64,000 bases of DNA from NCBI RefSeq assembly GCF_000717595.1, contig NZ_JNZO01000045.1, forward strand, positions 43,521 to 107,520, written 5' to 3'. The notes below the pieces were generated by a model. The model did no database searches. It was not told the DNA's origin and saw nothing but the letters and a program-made list of their open reading frames with translations. Origin of the DNA: Streptomyces flavochromogenes (GTDB taxonomy: Bacteria > Actinomycetota > Actinomycetes > Streptomycetales > Streptomycetaceae). The translations under genes and the position numbers were made by a program. Shown here piece after piece: positions 27,088 to 35,782 of this stretch (positions within the stretch are counted from its first letter, which is position 1; each line of letters begins with the position of its first letter).

Positions 27088-27499
27088 GGCACATAAGTTA
27101 AGCCCACGATGTGCTGGTTGGGGAGCCTGATTAGAGGGTTGTTTGACGGGCTTCGTGAAGAAGTGGATCCCCAATCCGAGCGAACGTGCCAAAAACGGGC
27201 GGCGGAACGTGCCAAGATCATGTAAAAGCCGAGTTCGGAGGGGGTTACCGGCGGGTCGGGGGCCATGGACCGGCCGGCTGCCCCCGGGCATGAAGAACAC
27301 ATAAAGAAAAGGTGCCGGGAACGCGTGCGGGGAGTGATCATGGGCATGCTTAAGCGTCAATCCGCGGATCTCCGGGGCGATGTGTACACGCCGAATTGAC
27401 GGCGCTACTCCCCGTGTCGGGAAAACTGTTTTTTCCGTGAAGAGGCGGCCTGCTCACCTGAAGCGACGTCACGGTCACGCGGCCGGAACGGCGTCGCGG
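27088..27499. other. Long gene-free region upstream of the DUF6643 gene
   Basis: No gene was recognised in these 412 bases. The first 250 bases are locally AT-rich for this genome (for example TTGTTTGACGGGCTTCGTG and ACACATAAAGAAAAGG) and presumably hold the DUF6643 promoter. The last part holds several TCACGG/GCGTCGCGGTCAC-like short repeats before the end of the glycosyltransferase gene. A small RNA cannot be excluded. Confidence 0.4.
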
Positions 27500-28723
27500 T
27501 CACTCGCCCGGTGCGACGTCACGGCACCGGTCCGGTGCCGCCTCCGGTCGCGCGTACGTCCGGCCCTTCCACGCCGCACCGACACCCCGGTAATGCCGGA
27601 CCGCCGAGTCCACCGTCATCAGGAGATACAGAAACGCGGTGAAGGGCAGCAGCGGAGCGAGCCACAGCGGCTGCCGGTAGTAACGGAGCATCGGCACGTA
27701 CGTCCCCGCCATCACCGCCCACGCCGCACCACCCGCCCAGGCCGCCGCCCCGTCCCCGCGCACCGCACCCGCCGACAGGGCCACCGGCGGCACCAGATAG
27801 ACGAGGACGAGCCCGGCCACGGTCCCCAGGAGCAGCAGCGGGCTGTGCCGCAGTTGCGCGTACGCGCTGCGGGCGACCATCCGCCACAGATCGCCGAGTC
27901 CCGGATAGGGGCGCACGCTGTCGACCCGCTCCGCGAGCCCCAGCCAGATCCGGCCACCGGCCCGCCGCACGGCCCGCGCCAGTGACACGTCGTCGATCAC
28001 CGCCTGCCGGATCACCTCGGGCACGTCCGCCGCCACCACCGTCTCCGTCCGCAGCAGCACACAGCCACCCGCGGCGGCCGTCGCCAGCGGGCGCGGCCTG
28101 TTGATCCAGCGGAAGGGATAGAGCTGCGCGAAGAAGTAGACGAACGCCGGCACGACGAGACGCTCCCAGAGGCTCGCCACCCGGAGCCGGGCCATCTGGG
28201 ACACCAGGTCCAGCCCGTTCGCCTCCGCCGCCGACACCAGGAGACGCAGACTGTCCGGCTCATGGGCGATGTCCGCGTCGGTCAGCAGCAGAAACCCGGG
28301 TCCCCGCGTGCGTGCGAGCGCCATGCCGTGCCGCAGCGCCCAGAGCTTCCCGGTCCAGCCCGGCTCCGGCTCACCCGGCGACACCACGGTGAGCGCCAGA
28401 CCTCCATGACGGGTGGCGAGCTCGACGGCCAGCCGCCCCGTGCCGTCCGTACTCCCGTCGTCCACCAGGATCACCTCGGCGACGCCCGGATAGTCCTGCG
28501 CGAGCAGAGACGGCAGGCTCAGCGGCAGCACCTCGGCCTCGTCCCGCGCCGGAACGACCACGGCCACGCGAGGCCACCGATCCGCCTCCCGGCGCGTGCG
28601 CCGCTCCTCGTGCCGGGAGGCCGACGGCAGCCGCTGATCCGTGCGCCAGAAGAACCCCTGGCCGAGCAGCAGCCAGACCCAGACGACCAGGGAGAGGAGC
28701 GCGAACCAGGCGAGGGTGCTCAT
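27500..28723 (-). CDS. HpnB-like family 2 glycosyltransferase
   Basis: About 407 residues. One N-terminal transmembrane helix, then a GT2 domain: WPRVAVVVPARDEAEVLPLS, VILVDDGSTDGTGRLA (nucleotide-binding aspartates), LLTDADIAHEPDS (metal-binding DxD), IDDVSLARAVRRAGGRIWLG (catalytic region). Three to four C-terminal helices and an MTVDSAVRHYRGVGAAWKGR ending follow. The pattern matches the hopene-associated glycosyltransferase HpnB. No hopanoid genes are adjacent, so the acceptor here is uncertain. ATG 28723 is chosen before the first helix. Confidence 0.8.
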   Translation of the reverse strand: MSTLAWFALLSLVVWVWLLLGQGFFWRTDQRLPSASRHEERRTRREADRWPRVAVVVPARDEAEVLPLSLPSLLAQDYPGVAEVILVDDGSTDGTGRLAVELATRHGGLALTVVSPGEPEPGWTGKLWALRHGMALARTRGPGFLLLTDADIAHEPDSLRLLVSAAEANGLDLVSQMARLRVASLWERLVVPAFVYFFAQLYPFRWINRPRPLATAAAGGCVLLRTETVVAADVPEVIRQAVIDDVSLARAVRRAGGRIWLGLAERVDSVRPYPGLGDLWRMVARSAYAQLRHSPLLLLGTVAGLVLVYLVPPVALSAGAVRGDGAAAWAGGAAWAVMAGTYVPMLRYYRQPLWLAPLLPFTAFLYLLMTVDSAVRHYRGVGAAWKGRTYARPEAAPDRCRDVAPGE

Positions 28724-28781
28724 TCGCGGCAGTCTGCCCCAGATTCGGGGCCCCAGAACGCTCATCGGCTAGGGTGACCGG

Positions 28782-29576
28782 GTGAAGATCGCGCTCATGG
28801 ACTCCGGAATCGGCCTCCTCCCGGCAGCGGCCGCGGTGCGGCGACTCCGGCCGGACGCCGACCTCCTCCTCTCGAACGACCCCGACGGGATGCCCTGGGG
28901 ACCGCGTACCCCCGAGGACCTCACGGGGCGCGCACTCGCCGTCGCCCTCGCCGCGGCCGAGCACCGCCCGCAGGCGCTGATCGTGGCCTGCAACACCGCC
29001 ACCGTGCACGCCCTGCCCGCCATCCGCGCCGCCCTCGAACCGGACATCGCCGTCATCGGCACCGTGCCCGCGATCAAGCCCGCCGCCGCCGGCGGCGGCA
29101 AGGTCGCCATCTGGGCCACCCCGGCCACCACCGGCAGCGCCTACCAGCGCGGACTCATCCGCGACTTCGCCGACGGCGCCGAGGTCACCGAGGTGCCCTG
29201 TCCCGGACTCGCCGACGCCGTGGAGCACGCCGACCCCGAGGCCGTCGACCGCGCGGTCGCCGCCGCCGCGGCGCTCACGCCCCGCGACGTCCACACCGTC
29301 GTCCTCGGCTGCACCCACTACGAACTGGTCGAGGAGCGCATCCTCGCCGCCCTCGAGGCGCGCGGCCGCGCCGGACTGCCCCCGCTCGTCTTCCACGGCT
29401 CCGCCGACGCCGTCGCCGCGCAGGCGCTGCGCCGCGTCGGCGCCGAACCCGCCCCCGCCGCGGACCCCACCGGCAGCCTGTCCGTGCTGCTCAGCGGTCG
29501 CCCCGGCTCGCTCCCCGCCACCGCCCTCGGCTACGCCCAGGGCCGGCTCCTCGCGGCGGTCGCACCCGCGCACTGA
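28782..29576 (+). CDS. Glutamate racemase-like protein (Asp/Glu racemase family)
   Basis: 264 residues. It carries both racemase cysteines in context: LIVACNTATVHALPAIR near residue 70 and VVLGCTHYELVEE near residue 178. The N-terminal loop reads ALMDSGIGLLP, where MurI has DSGxGG, so the glycine pair is altered. MurI supplies D-glutamate for peptidoglycan. With both catalytic cysteines present the protein is probably a racemase, either MurI or a paralogue. GTG 28782 starts at the first conserved strand. It diverges from the glycosyltransferase across 58 bases. Confidence 0.8.
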   Translation: MKIALMDSGIGLLPAAAAVRRLRPDADLLLSNDPDGMPWGPRTPEDLTGRALAVALAAAEHRPQALIVACNTATVHALPAIRAALEPDIAVIGTVPAIKPAAAGGGKVAIWATPATTGSAYQRGLIRDFADGAEVTEVPCPGLADAVEHADPEAVDRAVAAAAALTPRDVHTVVLGCTHYELVEERILAALEARGRAGLPPLVFHGSADAVAAQALRRVGAEPAPAADPTGSLSVLLSGRPGSLPATALGYAQGRLLAAVAPAH

Positions 29577-29704
29577 GCGGGGGACCCCACCGGCCACCGA
29601 GCGGAGGAGATCCAGACCGCCCCCACCGGGGTCGATCACCGAGCGTGTGCGTACGACCTCGTTCCATCGCGCTGTTCCGGGTGATCCTGGGTACGCTTCC
29701 CGAT

Positions 29705-30277
29705 ATGAGGGACCATGCCCGGAACCAGTACGCCGACGAGCGGACACCCGCCGTCTGGACCGGCCGCGCCACCAACCGCTTCCAGTGGGTCGCGGCGGCC
29801 GCCGGTGCCGCCTGCCTGGCCCTCGGCATCACCCTCGCCGTCGCGTCGGCCTGGACCTCGGGCATCGCACCCCTGCTGATGGCCGTGATCGGCTGCGTCG
29901 CCGCCGGACTGCTCGTCCTCTTCGGCACGCTCGCCTTCGTCCATGTGTATGTGAAGGTCGACGCCAGCGCCATGGAGGTCCGCTGCGGCCACATCGGCGT
30001 GCCGCGCCGCCGCATCCTCCTCTCCCATGTCGTCGGCGCCGACTTCGAGCCGAGCGTCGACCCGCGCCACTGGGGCGGCTGGGGTTACCGCTGGCGCCCC
30101 GAGAAGGGCACGGCCGTGGTCGTCCGGCGGGGCGAGGGCCTGATCCTGCGCCTCGGCGACGGACGGACGTTCACCGTCACCGTCGATGACGCCGAGTCCG
30201 CCGTCCGCGTCATCCGCGACCGCCTCCGCGACATGGCCCCGCCCGCGCCGCCCGCGCCGACCGGCCGACCCGTGTGA
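29705..30277 (+). CDS. Conserved membrane protein with PH-like domain
   Basis: About 190 residues. Two transmembrane helices (about 27-50 and 56-80), then a PH-like beta domain: VKVDASAMEVRCGHIGVPRR, FEPSVDPRHWGGWGYRWRPE, VVVRRGEGLILRLGDGRTFT. A Pro/Ala-rich tail ends it. This is the architecture of a common actinobacterial hypothetical family. TACGCT, 7 bases before ATG 29705, could be the -10 of a nearly leaderless message. Function unknown. Confidence 0.75.
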   Translation: MRDHARNQYADERTPAVWTGRATNRFQWVAAAAGAACLALGITLAVASAWTSGIAPLLMAVIGCVAAGLLVLFGTLAFVHVYVKVDASAMEVRCGHIGVPRRRILLSHVVGADFEPSVDPRHWGGWGYRWRPEKGTAVVVRRGEGLILRLGDGRTFTVTVDDAESAVRVIRDRLRDMAPPAPPAPTGRPV

Positions 30278-30420
30278 CCGTATGGCACGAGCAGCACGAG
30301 CAGGAGCCGGACGAGCTTGAGGAGCCGGCGTGACCTCGTGAGTCGAGGCGGCTCGCCGGGCCCCACGCCCGGCGCGCCCGCCCTCCGCCCTCGACAGGAA
30401 CGCCCCGTAGACTCCGCAAG

Positions 30421-32166
30421 GTGAGCGCCACCATCACCCCCGTCGACGCGTCCGCAGCCGACACCGCCCCCACACCGGCTCCCCGGCTGCGGCGGTTCGT
30501 ACGGCCCGGGGCGGCTCTGCTGTCCGGGCTGCTGCTCTACCTGAGCTTCCCGCCGCGCCCCCTGTGGTGGCTCGCGCTGCCCGCTTTCGCCCTGCTCGGC
30601 TGGAGCCTGCGGGGCCGCCGGCTCCGCGCCGGGTTCGGCCTCGGATACCTCGCGGGGCTCGGCTTCCTGCTGCCGCTCCTCATCTGGACGGGCGAGGAGG
30701 TCGGCCCGGGGCCGTGGCTCGCCCTGGCCGCCATCGAGGCGCTGTTCGTGGCCCTCGCCGGCCTCGGGATCGCGGCGGTCTCCCGGCTCCCGTGGTGGCC
30801 GTTCTTCGCCGCCGCGGTGTGGATCCTCGCGGAGGCGGCACGCGCGCGCGTGCCCTTCGGCGGCTTCCCGTGGGGCAAGATCGCCTTCGGGCAGGCGGAC
30901 GGGATCTTCCTGCCGCTGGCCGCCGTGGGCGGCACGCCGGTGCTCGGCTTCGCCGTCGCCCTCTGCGGCTTCGGCCTGTACGAGACGTACCGCCAGATCC
31001 AGACCCGCCGGGCCGCGGGCGCGGCGACCGGCACGGTCCACGACGAGGACACCGACGCCGACGCCGACGCCGACGCCTTCACCGAGGCCGGCGGTGCCGG
31101 CTCGGACCGAGCACTCGCCACGCGCGCCGGCACCGGGCTCGAAGCGGCCGCCGGCGGCCGTTCCCGCACCCTCCCGCGCGGTCCGCTCGTGGCCGCCGCG
31201 CTCGCCGTGCTCGTCCCGGTCACCGGCGCGCTCGCGGCGCTGCCGCTCGTCGACGACTCGGCCGAGGACGGCACGGCCACCGTCGCCGCCGTCCAGGGCA
31301 ACGTGCCCCGCTTGGGCCTCGACTTCAACTCCCAGCGCCGGGCGGTCCTCGACAATCACGTCGCCCGCACCCGTGAACTCGCCGCGGACGTCAAGGCCGG
31401 CCGCGCGCCGCAGCCCGACTTCGTGCTGTGGCCAGAGAACTCCTCGGACATCGACCCGTACGCGAACGCCGACGCGGCCGACGTCATCGACGGCGCCGTC
31501 CGCGCGATCGGCGTGCCGACCGTCATCGGCGCGGTCATCGCCCCCGAGACCGGCAAGCTCCGCAACACGCTCATCGAGTGGGACCCGGACCGCGGCCCGG
31601 TCGCCACCTACGACAAGCGGCACGTCCAGCCCTTCGGCGAGTACATCCCGATGCGGTCCTTCGTCCGCATCTTCAACAGCAACGTCGACCGGGTGAGCCG
31701 CGACTTCGGCGCCGGCACGAAGGTCGGGGTCTTCGACCTGGCCGGTACGAAGGTCGGCCTCGCCACCTGTTACGAGGCGGCCTTCGACTGGGCCGTGCGC
31801 GACACGGTCACCCATGGCGCCCAGCTGATCAGCGTCCCCAGCAACAACGCCACCTTCGGCCGCAGCGAGATGACCTACCAGCAGCTCGCGATGTCGCGGG
31901 TGCGGGCCGTCGAGCACAGCCGGTCGGTGGTCGTGCCCGTCACCAGCGGGGTCAGCGCGGTCATCCGCCCTGACGGCGAGATCGTCGCGGAGACGAAGAT
32001 GTTCACCCCGGACGTCCTGGTGGAGAAGGTGCCGCTGCGCTCCTCGCTGACCCCGGCGACCCGGATGGGCACCCTGCCGGAGGCGCTCCTCGTGGCGCTG
32101 GCGGCCGCCGGTCTCGGCTGGTCGGCCTTCCGTTCGGTACGGGCCCGGCGCACCGCGGCGGAGTAG
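30421..32166 (+). CDS. lnt: Apolipoprotein N-acyltransferase
   Basis: 581 residues. About eight transmembrane helices fall into an N-terminal set (about 20-200) and a final helix (about 555). Between them is the nitrilase-like catalytic domain: DFVLWPENSSDIDPY (Glu nucleophile-activating), DKRHVQPFGEYIP (Lys and Glu), GLATCYEAAFDWAVRD (catalytic Cys), all conserved for Lnt. Lnt adds the third acyl chain to lipoproteins in the membrane. An insertion of about 55 residues with an Asp/Ala run (about 205-260) sits before the catalytic domain. GTG 30421 is the only start with coding-like sequence. Confidence 0.92.
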   Translation: MSATITPVDASAADTAPTPAPRLRRFVRPGAALLSGLLLYLSFPPRPLWWLALPAFALLGWSLRGRRLRAGFGLGYLAGLGFLLPLLIWTGEEVGPGPWLALAAIEALFVALAGLGIAAVSRLPWWPFFAAAVWILAEAARARVPFGGFPWGKIAFGQADGIFLPLAAVGGTPVLGFAVALCGFGLYETYRQIQTRRAAGAATGTVHDEDTDADADADAFTEAGGAGSDRALATRAGTGLEAAAGGRSRTLPRGPLVAAALAVLVPVTGALAALPLVDDSAEDGTATVAAVQGNVPRLGLDFNSQRRAVLDNHVARTRELAADVKAGRAPQPDFVLWPENSSDIDPYANADAADVIDGAVRAIGVPTVIGAVIAPETGKLRNTLIEWDPDRGPVATYDKRHVQPFGEYIPMRSFVRIFNSNVDRVSRDFGAGTKVGVFDLAGTKVGLATCYEAAFDWAVRDTVTHGAQLISVPSNNATFGRSEMTYQQLAMSRVRAVEHSRSVVVPVTSGVSAVIRPDGEIVAETKMFTPDVLVEKVPLRSSLTPATRMGTLPEALLVALAAAGLGWSAFRSVRARRTAAE

Positions 32167-32219
32167 AGCGGGGCCGGCGCCCGAGCGGGGCGGATCCGCG
32201 GATGATCTAGGGTCGGTGC

Positions 32220-32702
32220 ATGGTTACCCCTGACTTCATCCGGACCCTGCGCGAGACAGCCGGTCACCAGCTCCTCTTCCTGCCCGGAGTGAGCGCCGTC
32301 GTCTTCGACGACCGGGGCAGGGTGCTGCTCGGCCGGCGCGCCGACAACGGACGCTGGGCGGTCATCGGGGGCATCGTCGAGCCCGGGGAGCAGCCCGCCG
32401 ACTGCGCGGTGCGCGAGGTCTTCGAGGAGACGGCCGTGCACTGCGAGGTCGAGCGGATCGTGCTCGTCGAGACCCTTCGTAAGCCCGTCGTCTACCCCAA
32501 CGGCGACCAGTGCCAGTTCCTGGACGTCTCCTTCCGCTGCCGTGCGGTGGGCGGCGAGGCGCGGGTCAACGACGACGAGTCCACCGAGGTCGGCTGGTTC
32601 GACGTGAACGACCTTCCGGAGATGAAGCGCTTCTCGCTGCTGCGGATCGAGAAGGCGCTGGCCGACGCACCCACATGGTTCCGCACCACAGCAACCGGCT
32701 GA
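32220..32702 (+). CDS. Nudix hydrolase
   Basis: 160 residues, one Nudix fold. The Nudix box is GGIVEPGEQPADCAVREVFEETAV near residue 57 (given here in parts: GGIVEPGE, REVFEET). The usual Gly after EET is Ala; all metal-binding glutamates are present. The fold continues QFLDVSFRCRAVGGEARVND and EVGWFDVNDLPEM, typical of NTP or ADP-sugar hydrolases of the MutT type. Its substrate is unknown. It lies 53 bases after lnt on the same strand. Confidence 0.9.
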   Translation: MVTPDFIRTLRETAGHQLLFLPGVSAVVFDDRGRVLLGRRADNGRWAVIGGIVEPGEQPADCAVREVFEETAVHCEVERIVLVETLRKPVVYPNGDQCQFLDVSFRCRAVGGEARVNDDESTEVGWFDVNDLPEMKRFSLLRIEKALADAPTWFRTTATG

Positions 32703-32757
32703 ACTATGGGTCCGAAGCACATCGGTGGGGGAGTGGACCCTTCATAGGGTGCGGAGC

Positions 32758-33600
32758 ATGAGCGCCCCCATCACCGCCCCTCTCGGAGCCGTATCGGACC
32801 CCGATGCGCCCGCCGTCGCACCCCGGCCCCGTGCCGTCGCCCTCGACCTGACCGGCCGCACCGCGCTCGTCACCGGCGCGGCCGGCGGCATCGGGCGCGC
32901 CTGCGCGCTGCGGCTCGCCGCCTCGGGGGCCCGGGTCAGAGCCGTCGACCGGGCGGCCGAAGGCCTGGAGACCCTCGCCGAGGAGGCCGCGGAACTCCCC
33001 GGGGGCCTCGAACCCCGGCTGCTCGACCTCACCGACCTGGACGCCGCCGAGGCGGCCGCCGACGGCGCCGACATCCTCGTCAACAACGCCGGACTCCAGC
33101 TCGTCCGGCCCATCGAGGAGTTCCCGCCGGACGTCTTCCACACCGTGCTCACGGTCATGCTGGAAGCGCCCTTCCGGCTGATCCGGGGCGCCCTGCCGCA
33201 CATGTACAGCCAGGGCTGGGGCCGGATCGTCAACATCTCCTCCGTCCACGGGCTGCGTGCCTCCGCCTTCAAGTCCGCGTATGTGGCCGCCAAACACGGT
33301 CTGGAGGGCCTCTCCAAGACCGCCGCCCTCGAAGGTGCCCCGCACGGCGTCACCTCCAACTGCGTCAACCCCGGCTATGTACGCACCCCGCTCGTCGAGC
33401 GGCAGATCGCCGACCAGGCCGCCGCCCACGGCATTCCGCCGGAGCGCGTCCTGTCCGAGGTCCTGCTGAAGGACTCGGCGCTCAAGCGGCTCATCGAGCC
33501 GGAGGAGGTCGCCGAGGCCGTGCTCTACCTCTGCACGTCCCAGGCCTCGTTCATCACCGGCAGCTCCCTCACGCTCGACGGAGGCTGGACCGCCCACTGA
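32758..33600 (+). CDS. 3-hydroxybutyrate dehydrogenase (SDR family)
   Basis: About 280 residues of classical SDR. The cofactor motif TGAAGGIG, the NNAG motif (DILVNNAGLQLV), and the catalytic Ser (IVNISSVHGLRAS), Tyr and Lys (SAYVAAKHGLEG) are all seen. The stretch HGIPPERVLSEVLLKDSALKR followed by SASFITG-type ending matches D-3-hydroxybutyrate dehydrogenase, which oxidises 3-hydroxybutyrate to acetoacetate with NAD. TAGGGT 7 bases before ATG 32758 suggests a nearly leaderless message. A GAF/PucR-type regulator and an MHS transporter follow, likely one functional group. Confidence 0.88.
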   Translation: MSAPITAPLGAVSDPDAPAVAPRPRAVALDLTGRTALVTGAAGGIGRACALRLAASGARVRAVDRAAEGLETLAEEAAELPGGLEPRLLDLTDLDAAEAAADGADILVNNAGLQLVRPIEEFPPDVFHTVLTVMLEAPFRLIRGALPHMYSQGWGRIVNISSVHGLRASAFKSAYVAAKHGLEGLSKTAALEGAPHGVTSNCVNPGYVRTPLVERQIADQAAAHGIPPERVLSEVLLKDSALKRLIEPEEVAEAVLYLCTSQASFITGSSLTLDGGWTAH

Positions 33601-33605
33601 GGGAC

Positions 33606-33640
33606 GCCCCCGGGGCTCCAGCTCCTGGAGACTCGGGGGC
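33606..33640. terminator. Hairpin after 3-hydroxybutyrate dehydrogenase
   Basis: GCCCCCG and CGGGGGC form the outer stem, CTCCAG and CTGGAG the inner stem, separated by a 3/3 internal loop. It starts 6 bases after the stop. No T tract. Confidence 0.55.
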
Positions 33641-33811
33641 CCGCCCTCCCCGTGGCGCCCCGGGCCCGACCCCTGGGCGGCGCCTCCGGGGCCCGCCCCC
33701 TCTGGGCGTCTTCAGGGCCCCTGCCCTGGGCGCCCCTGGTGTCCCTGCTTCCCCGTGAAGGTCGTCCACAGGGGTGGTGCGACCACACGTTCGGCAGGTA
33801 TCCCTGTGTCC

Positions 33812-35704
33812 ATGTCCCACGAACACGTCTCCTACCTCGAACTCCTCGCCCGGGGAGCCGCCACGGAGGCCTACGACCGGCCCGTGCTGCTCGCCCGTGC
33901 GAGCGGCGCGGGCCCCGAGGCGCTGGCCGAGCTCGAAGAGGCCAAACAGCTGGCCCTGCGGGTCCGGGCCGAGCTGGAGGGGCGGCGGCGGCGCGAGGCG
34001 GAACTGTCCGCGCTCTTCGCCACCGCCCACGACCTCGCGGGACTCCGTGACCTCGACGCGGTGCTGCGCGCCATCGTCCAGCGCGCCCGCTCGCTCCTCG
34101 GCACGGAGTGCGCCTATCTGAGCCTCAACGACCCGGCTGCCGGCGACACGTACATGCGGGTCACCGAGGGCTCGGTCTCCGCCCGCTTCCAGCAGCTCAG
34201 ACTGGGCATGGGGGAGGGGCTCGGCGGCCTCGTCGCCCAGACGGCCCGCCCCTACGTCACCGACGACTACTTCGACGACGCGCGCTTCCAGCACACCCGG
34301 ACCATCGACACGGCCGTACGCGACGAGGGCCTCGTCGCCATCCTGGGCGTCCCGCTCAGCCTCGGCAGCCAGGTCATCGGCGTCCTCTTCGCCGCCGACC
34401 GACGGGCCAGGGTCTTCGAACGCGAACAGGTCGCGCTGCTCGGCTCCTTCGCCGCGCACGCCGCCGTCGCCATCGACACCGCCAACCTGCTCGCGGAGAC
34501 CCGCTCGGCCCTCGCCGAGCTGGAGCGCGCCAACGACATCATCCGCGAGCACAGCGGCGTCATCGAGCGCGCGTCGGAGGTCCACGACCGGCTCTCGGAA
34601 CTCGTCCTGCACGGTGGCGGCGTCCACGACGTGGCTCACGCCGTCTCCGAGGTCCTCGGCGGAACCGTCGAGTTCACCGAGGAGGGCGCCGGAACCGCCC
34701 GCCGCGCCGGGGGCCACGCCGTCCGCGAGGGCGACGACTGGGTCGCCGCCGTCTCCGCCGGCGGCGAGACCCTGGGCGCCCTCGTCCTGCACGGCCAGCC
34801 GGACCTCGACCCGGTCGACCAGCGCACCCTGGAACGCGCCGCGCTCGTCACCTCCCTCCTCCTCCTCGCCCGCCGTTCCGCCGGCGAGGCCGAGCAGCGC
34901 GTACGGGGCGAACTCCTCGACGACCTCCTCGACGCCCCCGACCGCGACCGGCGGCTGCTCAAGGAGCGCGCCGCCCGGCTCCGTACCGACAGCGAAGCCC
35001 CGCACGTGGTGCTCGCCGCGCGGATCGACAGGGCCGGCGGCGCGGCCGATCCGGATGCCGGCGGCCGCGAGGGCGCCGACCGCCAACGCCTCTGGTCGGC
35101 GGCCACCCACCTGGCCGCCACCCGCCACGGACTCGCCTCGGCCCGTGACGGCGGAACGGTCCTGCTGCTGCCCCTCGGTCCCGGCGAGAGCGCCGCCGAC
35201 CTCGCCCGGCAGACCGCGCGCAGCCTCGGCGGCACCCTGCGCGAACCCGTCACCGTGGGCGCCTCCGCTCCCGTACGGGCGCCCCTGGACCACCCGGGCC
35301 AGGTGGCCGTCGCGTACGAGGAGGCCCGCCGCTGCCTCGACGCGCTCCGGCTCCTGCACCGCTCCGGCCAGGGCGCCGCGGCCGAGGACCTCGGTTTCCT
35401 CGGCCTGCTGCTCGCCGACAGCCGGGACATCGACGGCTTCGTCGACCGGACGGTGGGTCAGGTCGTCGCGTACGACCGGCGTCGGGGCACGGACCTGATC
35501 CGCACCATGGACGCCTACTTCGCGAGCGGCATGAGCCCGGCCCGGACCAAGGACGAACTCCACGTCCACGTCAACACGGTGGCCCAGCGCCTGGAACGGG
35601 TCGGCCGCCTCCTCGGACCGGACTGGCAGTCCCCGGCACGCGCCCTGGAGATCCAGCTGGCGCTGCGGCTGCACGCCCTGGCGGACGCGGTCACGAGCAC
35701 ATGA
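33812..35704 (+). CDS. GAF-domain PucR/CdaR-type transcriptional regulator
   Basis: About 630 residues. A GAF domain (about 65-225; SLLGTECAYLSLNDPAAGDT, YVTDDYFDDARFQHT, AILGVPLSLGSQVIGVLFAA) is followed by a coiled region and a GGDEF-like/PucR middle region. A C-terminal PucR-type helix-turn-helix follows (DLIRTMDAYFASGMSPARTK, DELHVHVNTVAQRLERVGRL). Members sense small molecules and control catabolic genes. ATG 33812 is preferred; an in-frame GTG lies two codons upstream. Position between 3-hydroxybutyrate dehydrogenase and an MHS carrier suggests it controls their uptake and oxidation, which is inference. Confidence 0.88.
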   Translation: MSHEHVSYLELLARGAATEAYDRPVLLARASGAGPEALAELEEAKQLALRVRAELEGRRRREAELSALFATAHDLAGLRDLDAVLRAIVQRARSLLGTECAYLSLNDPAAGDTYMRVTEGSVSARFQQLRLGMGEGLGGLVAQTARPYVTDDYFDDARFQHTRTIDTAVRDEGLVAILGVPLSLGSQVIGVLFAADRRARVFEREQVALLGSFAAHAAVAIDTANLLAETRSALAELERANDIIREHSGVIERASEVHDRLSELVLHGGGVHDVAHAVSEVLGGTVEFTEEGAGTARRAGGHAVREGDDWVAAVSAGGETLGALVLHGQPDLDPVDQRTLERAALVTSLLLLARRSAGEAEQRVRGELLDDLLDAPDRDRRLLKERAARLRTDSEAPHVVLAARIDRAGGAADPDAGGREGADRQRLWSAATHLAATRHGLASARDGGTVLLLPLGPGESAADLARQTARSLGGTLREPVTVGASAPVRAPLDHPGQVAVAYEEARRCLDALRLLHRSGQGAAAEDLGFLGLLLADSRDIDGFVDRTVGQVVAYDRRRGTDLIRTMDAYFASGMSPARTKDELHVHVNTVAQRLERVGRLLGPDWQSPARALEIQLALRLHALADAVTST

Positions 35705-35707
35705 GAG

Positions 35708-35748
35708 AGGCCCGGTGCCCCGCTCGTCACGAGCGGGGCACCGGGCCT
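35708..35748. terminator. Strong bidirectional terminator
   Basis: A perfect 19-bp stem with a TCA loop: the left arm begins AGGCCCGGTG, the right arm ends CACCGGGCCT, then TT. It separates the converging regulator and MHS-transporter genes and would work in both directions. Confidence 0.9.
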
Positions 35749-35782
35749 TTCACGGGTGTCCTGGAACGGGGTGTCCCGAGCC

